The position numbers were made by a program, and so were the translations under genes. This document shows positions 10,873 through 20,371 of a stretch of 64,000 nucleotides of DNA, in pieces. Within the stretch, counting starts at the first letter, position 1. Every line of letters starts with the position of its first letter. Under the pieces are notes generated by a model, which worked only from the letters and a program-made list of their open reading frames with translations, had not been told where the DNA came from and searched no databases. Origin of the DNA: Morella rubra (Eukaryota > Streptophyta > Magnoliopsida > Fagales > Myricaceae); contig CM025849.1 of assembly GCA_003952965.2 (NCBI GenBank), positions 9,967,290 to 10,031,289 on the forward strand. The letters are read 5' to 3'.

Positions 10873-12920
10873 TTTCACTTTTCTTTTTTTAAAAAAAAAA
10901 CTAAGAAAATCATGCACCCTGTATTTTTCATAGGACTCAAAGGGACTTAGACTAACTGAAAAATACATTATTTGAGACTAAAAGCACAACATCAAATTTC
11001 AGACACTTGAATTGAATTCACAACTCAAGTATCATATAAGTAGTTTTTCACAAACAATATAATTTGAACTCATGCATACCAACTGGATATGATTTGCCTA
11101 AGATTGGAAATTCATCCTTCCAATAGTTGAATTATCGTTCGTGGAGGTAATTTTACTTTTCTTAGAATTTAAAAGTTTAGTTAAGTAATTATAATTTTTT
11201 TTTTAATCTAAGTAATTATAATTTACTTCCTCAAAGTGTTACTTTGCCCCGAAGTTAGTGTCCTCGGTAATACTACCAGCTTTTTGCTAGTTGCTTCTTA
11301 AATTAATATGTAACAATTGTGATTGGGCCACATGTCAGTTTTTCTTTTCTCTCATTTCCCTCTTTAGATCTTAACTTAGAAGGTAACTAGTAGAAAAGTG
11401 AAAGTTTCGGAGTCACTTGTCAAAGTGATAGGTTAAAATGGTACAATATGTTTTTTTTATAAAGTTAAATTGACCAGGTTAGATAGGGGGACAAAGCTAG
11501 GGCGGCTATGGCCCCCCAGCTCCCCTCCCCAAAGACCGTGAAAATTTTAGGAGAACAAAAATTTGTTAACGATTTTTACTTTTTCCTTTTTTTTTGGCAT
11601 TTTAGTCCTAAAAATTATTTTTTGTGTAACTGGCTCTTACATGTACTCCTGACTTCCTCCCTGTTTGATACATTTGGTTTTCATATATATTGCATTTGTA
11701 ATTCAATTTCACTTTTGGTAGCTAGCCTTGGGAACTAGGGTAGAAAGTTAACCAAGGCAGGTTTGAGGCTTGATGTGCATGGAATCCTTTTATTGGCTCT
11801 CATACATACCATTGTCCAATTTGACTTGCTTCTCTCAGTGATTGCATCATACCTTTTACAGCTCCACGAAACGACTCGTAGTCTACGGACATATCTTTGA
11901 TATGTTTTTTCAAGTCAGATTAAGAGGGTTGAGTCGGCATGTCTATGGGTTGCGCCACCAGTGACGTCCCTAATGGTAATATTTCAATTTCCATGGAAGC
12001 AGCAGATACAATCTTCCCAAGCTATCATATTGGAACACAAATCAAATTGCTAGAAATCGAAAGTTAAATATATATATATAAACAATAGGGGAAGAGACAG
12101 CCAGTGTAATAACTTTCTCTCAACGTGACTATAAGAACATATCCCGCCTCCTCGACAGAGGTTACCTAGTTGGAGCTTGACTCTCTAAAAATCAAAGAAG
12201 CAACCCTTCTTGAATGAACTTGGAAGTTGGGCTAGACTGGACATATAGATCGTGTTGTCGAATTCGAAGTTAGGCCCAGTGCTGAATATATACTTGTAAT
12301 TTCGAGCGATTCTAATGGAGCCCATATCTGAAGTTAACGCCTAATTTCGTTAATGGAGGTCGTTTTACAGGCAGGTACTGGGAAATTGTCGTTTTTGATG
12401 TTAAAGCCAGGAGGAAAGGAGATGGAATTTGAGTCACTGGCCTAAGCCTTTAGCAGGAGCGCAACGCGTCGATCGCACAGCTTATGAGTATAAAGCGATG
12501 TACAGGATGTTAGATTATGTTCAGTCCTGGTGTGACGTTCTGGACGTGCTTTGCAGCGTTATCGGGAAGCAGATGAGGACCTGATCCATCATCATCGAGC
12601 CATCGATCTCAATCGTCTCATCTTTGTGCGAGACCATGTCTTCTAAGAACTAAATTCATAAATCAAAATCTTACACCCTCTTAACAAACAGATATATACC
12701 ATTTGCTTTTACAACCAAGTAATTAGCTACACTAAAATCTGTCACAGATGGACCCTTTGTTTTTTTTCTTTCTTTTTTTTCTTTTTTTTTTTGGGTGTGC
12801 TAAAAGAAGCTGCCTGTGATTTTCTCCAATGGTTTGGAGGAGCCGCCCAACATGAGGGGTCGCCCATGCTAATCAACCATGGTTAGTAAACTGAACACAG
12901 CTTTTAACCAGAGTCACTTT
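10873..12920. other. Intergenic DNA upstream of CYP78A
   Basis: No gene is supported. There are poly-T/A runs and a short AT repeat near 12070. A 12.4-12.6 kb patch has a less AT-rich, coding-like look, but it has no start codon, domain or intron evidence. The last few hundred bases are presumably CYP78A promoter. Confidence 0.45.
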
Positions 12921-12928
12921 CCACGTAC

Positions 12929-12936
12929 TATATATT
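12929..12936 (+). promoter_or_regulatory. TATA box of the CYP78A gene
   Basis: TATATATT lies 125 bases upstream of the inferred ATG at 13061. That is a plausible core promoter position if the 5'UTR is about 90-100 bases. No other TATA candidate lies closer. Confidence 0.5.
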
Positions 12937-13060
12937 CAAATCGCCTACATGCAATCCCCTCACGACAGACGTCTATCTTCAGACAATTCCATCCGCTTTC
13001 TCATATCATAGGATCTTTTCTCAATTATTATCAACCCCAGCCTGCAGCTCGTTGGATAAT

Positions 13061-15796
13061 ATGAAGTCCTTTATGCTAGCCAACCTCTCTCTTTTATTTC
13101 TTTGTATTGGAGCCGCACAGCAAACTCCCTGCCTTCTCATGACAATCCTCTTACCGTTTTTGATTTTCTTTGCCATCCTTCTAAACTATTGGCTTGTCCC
13201 AGGAGGCTTTGCATGGAGAAGCCACCATCAAAGCCATCCCAAATTACGTGGTCCATGTGGCTGGCCCATATTAGGCACCTTGCCCGACCAAATGGGGGCT
13301 CTTGCTCATCGTAAATTGGCTGCCATGGCTGCGTCCCACTGCGCTGCTCGGCTCATGGCATTCAGTCTAGGAAACACGCGTGCAGTCATCAGCAGCCATC
13401 CGGAGACCGCAAAGGAAATCCTATGTGGGTCTTCTTTTTCAGACCGACCCATAAAGGTCTCAGCTCGTTTGCTAATGTTTGAGCGTGCCATTGGCTTCGC
13501 CCCCTCCGGCAAATACTGGCGCCACCTGCGTAGGATTGCTGCAAATTACATGTTCTCCCCGAGGAGAATTTCCAGCCTAGAGACACTAAGGCAACGCGTA
13601 GCGGACGAAATGTTGGAGGGAGTGTGGAAGGAGAGGGAGGAGAGAGGCGTTGTGGAATTGAGAGGCATATTTCAAAGGGGTTCCCTGAGTAACATACTAG
13701 AGAGTGTGTTTGGGAGTTGTCTCGATTTGGAAAGAGCAGAGCTAGGCAATATGGTCAGAGAGGGGTACGACCTTATTGCAAATTTTAATTGGGAGGACTA
13801 TTTGCCTCTAAGGTTTTTGGACTTTTATGGGGTAAAGAGGAAGTGTCACAGATTGTCCGGTAAGGTGAAAAATGTGGTGGGTCAGATGGTAAGAGAAAGA
13901 AAAAGAGCTGGAGAGTTTAGCGGTGGAAATGATTTTCTTAGTGCTTTGTTGTCACTGCCTACGGAGGATCAACTAAATGATTCAGACATGGTTGCTGTCT
14001 TGTGGGTAAAAACTCGATCTCTCTCTCGCGCACATACATGCACACACAAAACTCCGATCCCCACGCCTCTAGGGACTGACATCGTACAGGGCTGGCTGCT
14101 CTTCATGCCAACTTCCACTCTCACAATTAAAAAAAAAAAAACCCTCCTTTCGGAGTTTTATATGCGATTGATTTAAACATAGATATATCTAGATATATAT
14201 CCTGTCCACATGCAGTCGGCTAGGAAACATTAAAACTTGATGGTGCGGCAAATGTTTTATATAAGAGAGGATATATAGTATGGTGCATCATTCATATATA
14301 TAAAGCCAGGAGAAAAGTATAAAGTTCTTATGATTACGAATGTTCTTACATGTAATTAATATATAGTACTTTGTTTATAAAGAATTTCTATTATTACTTA
14401 ACAAAAACATTATATAATTAATTTAGGTTTTCTTGTTTCTAAGCACATTAATTCATTCTTCCCCACGATTGCTAGGGGACGGACTACTTTTTAGCTGGCC
14501 CGACAGGTTCATTTTCCTCTTTTTTCCGTGTTCAATGGTTATTGGAGGTATTGTCGCAGTGCTGATCATTTTACAAAAACTTTGCAACAACCTTAGTACG
14601 ATGAACATAATTAATTAGCTTTTCAGATTGACCCTAACATCACACACTCTGCTTATAATTGGCTGTTGACCAAAAGAGTTTCATGAATTGGAGCTTAATT
14701 TGGTAATGTTTTTGACATTTATTCCTCACATTCACTACGTATACCGATTCCAGCCCGGCCCCGGCCTTTTGTTTTGCCTGTTTGGGTTAATTCTTTTATT
14801 AAATCTCTAGATTGGCTTCTAATAATCCAGTTTTTCCTCTTTGTATTTTTTTGCCTATCCCTTTCGGGGGAACCCAAAAATCTTCAAATCTAGCTTATAC
14901 TGCAGATAAGACTGACATCCTAAGAAATTCTCTTTTTCGTATGAGCAATATCTGAAATACCTTAAATTTCATCGTGGGTCGCCCATTAACGAGCCTGTCT
15001 AGATCATTTCTTTTAGATCAAGCAGCTGATACCTTGTGGTTTCCACGTTGAACATTCGTTTTTGATCTCGTGCCGCTTCGTTCTATCAATAAATATGATT
15101 TGGGTTTGGGACCACGTATATTTTGAGAGCAGTACTTTTGGAGCTTTTACTTATGTTATCTTTTGTTCCTATGACGTCGTCCAGGAAATGATATTTCGAG
15201 GAACAGATACCATTTCCGTACTGCTCGAGTGGATCATGGCCAGGATGGTTTTGCACCAAGACATCCAAACGAAAGTCCAGGAAGAGCTTGACAAGTGCGT
15301 CGGCAACCACAGGCACGTGCAAGACTCCGACCTTCCAAATCTTCCTTACCTTCAAGCCGTAGTCAAGGAAGTTCTCCGCATGCACCCACCGGGACCGTTA
15401 CTCTCGTGGGCCCGCCTTGCAGTCCACGATGTCCACGTTGGAAAGGTCCTTGTGCCAGCTGGCACGACAGCAATGGTGAACATGTGGGCCATAACCCATG
15501 ACCCATCCATCTGGAAGGACCCATGGACCTTCAACCCCGAAAGGTTCATCGACGAGGACGTGTCCATCATGGGCTCCGATCTAAGGCTCGCACCATTTGG
15601 ATCGGGACGCAGGGTGTGCCCAGGGAAGGCACTAGGTTTAGCCACCGTACATTTGTGGCTCGGACGGCTCCTCCACCAATTCAGGTGGCTTCCGGCACAG
15701 CATGTGGATCTTTCAGAATGCTTGAAACTCTCTCTGGAAATGAAGACACCGTTGGCTTGTCGTGTGGTTCGTAGGTGTAGCGGTATGAGCTTTTAA
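13061..15796 (+). CDS. CYP78A: Cytochrome P450, CYP78A subfamily
   Basis: This is a plant-specific, ER-anchored P450 monooxygenase. Family members such as KLUH/CYP78A5 control organ and seed size; the substrate is unsettled. Exons: 13061-14005 and 15185-15796, split by a 1,179-bp intron at the codon boundary W|E. That gives 518 aa, normal for the family. The upstream in-frame triplet at 13052 is TTG, so ATG at 13061 is the first true start. Visible parts: an N-terminal membrane anchor (about 24-47), a Pro/Gly hinge [13 protein letters not shown]-helix WRHLRR (W153, R157), the I-helix core FRGTDT opening exon 2, ExxR in KEVLR (E377, R380), PERF-type FNPERF, and heme loop [11 protein letters not shown] with axial Cys460. 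[17 protein letters not shown] and the ATVHLW stretch are CYP78A hallmarks. No lesion is seen. Which CYP78A member it is cannot be told. Confidence 0.96.
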
Positions 15797-18290
15797 AAGC
15801 TACTTATATTATAGCTGAACTGTGTACATACCAGCAGGAAACTATGAGAAGAACGGTGTGACTAATGACATGGTAACTAGGTTTTGAAAGGGGCCTAGGA
15901 AAAAAAACAAAAATAAAGTTTCGAAAGGGACTCATGAATCCTCAAACCTCAACTCAGACATCTGTAAACTGGGGTGTCTGAGGACACGAGCGGTGCCTCA
16001 AGAACTTTGTAAACTAGTGTTTTCAGATTACGTACTTATTTGCGGTCATGTTTGAGCTCGAGTTTATATCTGCAAGAAGTCTGGAAATAGTACTTCAGTT
16101 AAATCGATTCAACCAAGCAGGCCTCAGATGGATTAAGCTTTTATCAGATCTTTAGTTGACATCATGCCAAAGCCGAAATTAAGTCTAAACCCATTTGGTT
16201 CAAGAAAATTACAATGAACTGCTAAAGGTTCTGAAAGGGTTTAATTTTTTTACAAGCATTTTATTGTTTTGCAAATCAAATTTAGAATACTAATTAAGCT
16301 ACAAAAATGGACAAATCTCTTCCTCCCTCCAAGATCGCATTTTCCCAGGCGATCGAGTACTTTAGGAATCTGGGGAAGGAGATATCACTTCAAAATCGTT
16401 TTCCAAATTGATATATCATGGGGATAAAGTTGGAGCCTTTAGGAGCAAACAAAAGTGGCCACCCAATAATGAGTTTTGGTACGTAGCTAAGTCCCACCAC
16501 TAACCCAGGTTTTATGCTTTAATAGCATGCCTAGATACGCTGTTTTTTTTATGTCGTTACATTTTTCAATTAAAAAGTAAACTCCAAGCAAGTAATGGGC
16601 TTTACTGCCTTTTAGTAATTCTTCGTTTGCCGTTCAACTTTGGCAGTGATATTTTGACATGCTCTATCGGCCTTTAAAAAAACGTGTAACCTCGCGTCTT
16701 TTCTCTCTGTTACCATAAAGTTGTCTACGCCATTACCAAGCCCGATGACCAAAAGATGACCTATTTTTTGGTGGTCAGAAGTTGCTTCTTCTTTTTTCTT
16801 TTTTGTCTTTTCTTGTAGATGATAAGAGGTTTAGAACCGTATGTTTTCAAACAAATCAACACAAACGCAACATAAAATTCATCTTTTGCTTGCAAATAGA
16901 GATTGGAAGCCCCACGGGGAGTGGATTACAAATTGCTAGATTCCAAGTATAGTAACATTTAATACATAACATGATTGAAATATGCTCTTTTGGTAAAACC
17001 ATGTTCCTTAAACTTTGTGCTCTTTGGTAAAGATGATCTAACGCACGCCCCCAAAGTTTTGGCTTTTTTTTAAGATCCAAATCTATGCCTTTCTTTTATG
17101 TTCTTCCCTTTGGGAATGGAAGGCAAAGCCCTTTAGCTAGCCTTTAATTCTGCATGCAGACACACACTTCCAATAACATGTTAATGCTCCACATATCCCA
17201 ATGCTTATTGATTTGGGACCCGCCAGCATCTACCAAAGTAACATGTCTTTACTTTGACAACATCTATTAATGTGACATAATATGGGAATGTTGATTTATA
17301 TTATGTGCGTTGCTTTTTATAACTTTCGTGTTTCCAAGGTATTTCGCTCATTTCCTCGCGTTGCATATGCATGGCGGTATCTTACGACCTATGCCTACGG
17401 AATGGGCCCCTCGTCCCCGCTTACACAGCGGCCTAAAATTGCCCCTGAATGGTTCTTGAATAATCTAAATCTAGCACCTTATCTTGCTCGACCCGACTCA
17501 TTTTTGGATTGTTTTGGATTTTGGGCAATCAAATTGATTTACATTTTGACAATTTGGGCTTAAGTTTCGAGGCCCGTGCATTTATGCTGGGCTCCTACTG
17601 TCCTGGAATATCCAACCAAACTTGACTGAGCCCACTTTGATATATAGTCTTGGTGGGTTTGATGGAAAACTTTGGAATATACTTGCAGCAAAAAGTAGTA
17701 CTAGCAACCACCAGAGTCCCATCTGTAGACTATGATCGAATTACATGGCTTGGCACACACAAAATAAGACGAAGTAGACGAGGAGGAGAAAAGCGAGCCA
17801 ATGTAGACGGTCGAGGTCTAGCATTGATTTCTACGCACGATCGTGTGTCATCTTTTTACTTTTTCAATTGGCAATTTGGGGGTGGGGGCTGGGGGATTCG
17901 TTCCCGGATCAGGACTTCTCAAAGGAGGACATGCCAACTGAGCCAAAGGATCGCTTACACGATGCAGTGTTGTCTTGCTAGTATGAAAAATTGCTCCTTC
18001 CACGAATTCCACTAATCCCTTTAAGTTTCTTACAAAATAAATTATTATTATTTATTTTTAATAAAAAAGGTATTTATTCGGAGCCAACTTAACTGAGAAT
18101 TGTGGGAACAGTAGATCTTAGATTAGCCTCTTTAGAATTTACTTCTACAATTAGGTGGATCTATTCTGTATGGACATATCGAGCAAGACTTCCCTCTTTA
18201 CTCGAAACTTAATTTAGATCTTATCAATTATGTCTCTCGTAGAAAAAAAGAAACTTATAGTGTCCAAAATAAAAGTTCATATTATTTGAG
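15797..18290. other. Intergenic DNA between CYP78A and the Pack-MULE
   Basis: This holds the CYP78A 3' flank, then AT-rich DNA with no supported gene. It contains one tRNA-like pol III box pair (listed separately) and otherwise only short random ORFs. Confidence 0.5.
17894..17945 (-). repeat. tRNA-like pol III promoter, possible SINE head
   Basis: On the minus strand, box A TGGCTCAGTTGG (17945-17934) fits the TRGCNNAGTNGG consensus exactly. Box B GGAACGAATCC (17904-17894) matches GGTTCGANTCC at 9 of 11 positions, at tRNA-like spacing. I could not fold a complete intact tRNA, so a degenerate tRNA or the head of a tRNA-derived SINE is more likely. No target duplication was established. Confidence 0.4.
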
Positions 18291-18299
18291 TATTAAGTT
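18291..18299. repeat. Left 9-bp target site duplication of the Pack-MULE
   Basis: TATTAAGTT directly precedes the left terminal inverted repeat and is repeated exactly at 20363-20371 after the right one. A 9-bp duplication is the signature of Mutator-family insertion. Confidence 0.92.
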
Positions 18300-18567
18300 G
18301 GAAAAATTCAATTTTAGTCACTAATTTTTTTTTTTTAATTTTCAGTCACTGATTTTAGGCCTTTATAAATATTTGGTCATTCTGTCAGTTCACCGTCTAT
18401 TTGACTAACAGCATCTTTATTCACATCAGTAATCTTACGCACTCAGCTCACTTTGTCCACGTCACTCTCTCCCTCAACTGCCAAATTCAAAACGATACAC
18501 AGTTAATTTATAAATCAAAACAATGTGCTCAGATAAAATCAACGCGCACCGTTTTGAAACACAAAGC
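18300..18567 (+). repeat. Left terminal inverted repeat of the Pack-MULE
   Basis: This aligns with the reverse complement of 20060-20362 over its whole length, with substitutions and one larger indel near the poly-T tract. Long shared stretches include ACCGTCTATTTGACTAAC and GCGCACCGTTTTGAAACACAA. Confidence 0.88.
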
Positions 18568-18656
18568 TATGCCCTGCCTTGGGAATTTTATTCTGTCCGC
18601 ACCGTTTTGTTAAAAACTGGTACTGCTCCTCTCTCCCATGACATCACCCCACCCTC

Positions 18657-18820
18657 GATGTTCCTCTTCACATTACTGATGGTGCACTTGTGGTCCTTGA
18701 TGATTGCGTCCAAACATAAACGCAAAATGTCATCATGGCAACCTACGAAGATCTCCTACTCGAAGACGTTCAAGTTTATCCCAAGAAGGGGACAATTGCC
18801 TTCTCTGTTGGTCTCCTAGC
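18657..18820 (+). pseudogene. Captured elongation factor 2 (EF-2) fragment
   Basis: In one frame this reads ITDGALVVLD, then a shortened DCVQT and a stop (18717-18719), then NVIMATYEDLLLEDVQVYPK and KGTIAFSVGL. Both pieces match cytosolic EF-2: the G-domain segment after the G3 motif, and the later NVIMATYEDPLLGDVQVYPE region. The stretch between them is missing. It is an internally deleted, stop-containing remnant inside the Pack-MULE, on the strand opposite to the other two fragments. After about 18820 similarity to EF-2 is lost. Confidence 0.8.
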
Positions 18821-19084
18821 TGCAAGTGTGGTTTTATCTAGAGGAAGAGAATAACCCTCAAAAGTCCTTTTTTGCCTGGGGAACATATTCGATGTTTATT
18901 CCACCACATTAGTTCAATGATCAAAAGAACTATTTCAAATCTCCTAATGCTAGGTTGGTATTCCACTTGCACCTAACGATAGGTTCAATGCAATACTCGA
19001 TTGAGCATTTTTCTTCAACAGTTATCTGATCACTCATATTGGATGTGACAGCTAAAGAGTTATACTAGCTCTACGTACCTCTGT

Positions 19085-19520
19085 TTGCTTCTTTTCTCCA
19101 CAGCCAAATGAGCCCTGGTTCTGTTCAGTAAGAGGCAAAGATATGGAGTCACCATGTATCGAGTATGATGTTGAGATCTTCGACTCTGCTTTATTCTTCT
19201 TGCAATCCTATTCTTCCATTTTCGTGAGCTGATCCAAAGATTGTTTCCCTTCCTTCTGCAACTCTTGTATATATCCAATTGCATCTCCAAGAATCGAAGA
19301 CATATCCATCTAGAAATTTATTGCATGAAGAAGAGTAAAAACTGAACAAAAGCAGAGAGACACTCCCAACTGTGCAATACAAACAACAAACCATTATAAT
19401 CTTTGACAGAGATCAATTATATTAACCTTGGTTATCCTCGGGACTAAAGAGCGTAGGGTGTAGAGCCCATCTTCAATCCTGCGCCTTCTCTTCCTCTCTG
19501 TGACAAGATTTATTGAATGG
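19085..19520 (-). pseudogene. Captured bHLH transcription factor fragment
   Basis: On the minus strand a bHLH domain is split across two exon pieces. The first (about 19520-19427) gives NLVTERKRRRRIEDGLYTLR followed by SLVPRITK. After a 117-bp intron with intact GT and AG (19426-19310), the second piece from 19309 gives MDMSSILGDAIGYIQELQKE, then a frame-breaking TAG. The retained intron shows capture from genomic DNA rather than mRNA. The ERKRRRRIEDGLYTLRSLVP pattern and the following acidic linker resemble the tapetal AMS/DYT1/bHLH010 group; that subgroup call is tentative. A complete factor is not encoded. Confidence 0.78.
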
Positions 19521-19559
19521 TATTGTTCTCCTTGTGGCTTCGGGTCTCGACGGGTTTCT

Positions 19560-20036
19560 CTATTCCAATTCTAAAAAATAAACTCGCAAGCCTCCCAAAC
19601 TTTTATAAGTCCCAGAAGCATGCTTCTTCTTCAAGACTTCTGTCAGATCACAACTGCAGAGGTAAGGACTGGTAGGCATCCCAAGCACACCAAGACCCCA
19701 TGGTCACTGTAGTATACGAAAATATGATCGTTGGGACCATTATCGACAACCTTCCCACTGCCCCCTATAAGAGCAGTTTTGTTTCCAAGAATAACGGCAA
19801 AAAAGTTAACTGTAATTCCAGTAGCCACTAGAGCCGGTGATCAACACCACTCATGTGGTCCCCGATGTGACGTCATCATCAACGTCGGCAACCTTACCAA
19901 TTCTTTCGAAGAATACCGATGCTTCTGAGGGCAACCAAAGATAGTCTCCGTTCAGGTCCCTGCCGGCCGAGACCAAACTGTAGAGGCCAAGGAGTGCAAG
20001 GAGGAAGACGATGACGATGGAGGCTATGGGATTCAT
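19560..20036 (-). pseudogene. Captured vacuolar processing enzyme (legumain, C13) 5' fragment
   Basis: The ATG at 20036 lies only 24 bases inside the right terminal repeat. It opens a signal peptide (MNPIASIVIVFLLALLGLYS) and the VPE propeptide-like RLPSEAS region (here LWLPSEASVFF). An in-frame TGA then replaces the Trp of the conserved WAVL strand, and TGSSGYWNY follows. After a deletion come [20 protein letters not shown] and [12 protein letters not shown], which contains the catalytic His region. A frameshift leads into [11 protein letters not shown] and [14 protein letters not shown]. Internal parts are missing relative to real VPEs and the active-site Cys region is not intact, so it is a pseudogene fragment. 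Confidence 0.85.
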
Positions 20037-20059
20037 TGCGATGAGCTGGGGGTTACTTG

Positions 20060-20362
20060 GCGTTGTGTTTCAAAACGGTGCGCCTTGGTTTTATCAGAGC
20101 ACATCGTTTTGGCTTATAAAGTAACGGTATGTCGTTTTAAATTTGGCAGCTGAGGAAGAGAGCGACGTGGACTGAGTTGAGCTGAATATGCAAGATTGCT
20201 GACATGGACGAAGATTCCGTTAGTCAAATAGACGGTAAACTGACATAAGGATTAAATATTTATAAGGGTTTAAAGTTAGTAACCGAAAACTGAAAAAAAA
20301 AAATTCTCAGTAACTAATTCATAAAAGGGGTCAAAACCTAGTGACCAAAATTGAATTTTCCC
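20060..20362 (-). repeat. Right terminal inverted repeat of the Pack-MULE
   Basis: This is the inverted partner of 18300-18567, about 35 bases longer because of an insertion in the outer third. It lies immediately upstream of the captured VPE start codon, so any promoter activity in this repeat would drive the VPE fragment. Confidence 0.88.
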
Positions 20363-20371
20363 TATTAAGTT
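20363..20371. repeat. Right 9-bp target site duplication of the Pack-MULE
   Basis: TATTAAGTT is identical to 18291-18299. With no mismatches, the insertion is probably not very old. Confidence 0.92.

Larger units (their letters stand above)
18300..20362. mobile_element. Chimeric Pack-MULE carrying three host gene fragments
   Basis: This is a 2,063-bp non-autonomous Mutator-like element. Its ends are long imperfect terminal inverted repeats of about 270-300 bp. They begin GGAAAAATTCAATTTTAGTC on the left and, in reverse complement, GGGAAAATTCAATTTTGGTC on the right. Perfect 9-bp duplications (TATTAAGTT) flank it. No transposase is encoded. The interior instead holds three unrelated captured gene pieces: EF-2 (+, about 18657-18820), a bHLH factor with its intron (-, about 19085-19520) and a vacuolar processing enzyme 5' region (-, about 19560-20036). 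The fragments contain stops and frameshifts, so an intact chimeric protein is unlikely. Promoter activity of the repeats, or siRNA from this locus against the parents, is possible but inferred. Confidence 0.9.

Noticed and set aside
12430-12592. Coding-looking frame ending in a Cys/Val-rich stretch with stop near 12592
   Set aside because: It has no start codon in a sensible place, no recognised domain and no splice partner. An upstream in-frame stop limits it to about 50 codons.
13052-13060. Start of CYP78A at 13052
   Set aside because: The triplet there is TTG. The first ATG in frame is at 13061.
18300-20362. Treating the VPE-like ORF (from 20036) as a functional gene
   Set aside because: It has an in-frame TGA at a conserved Trp, a large internal deletion and a frameshift after the SDHG motif, and it is enclosed by transposon ends.
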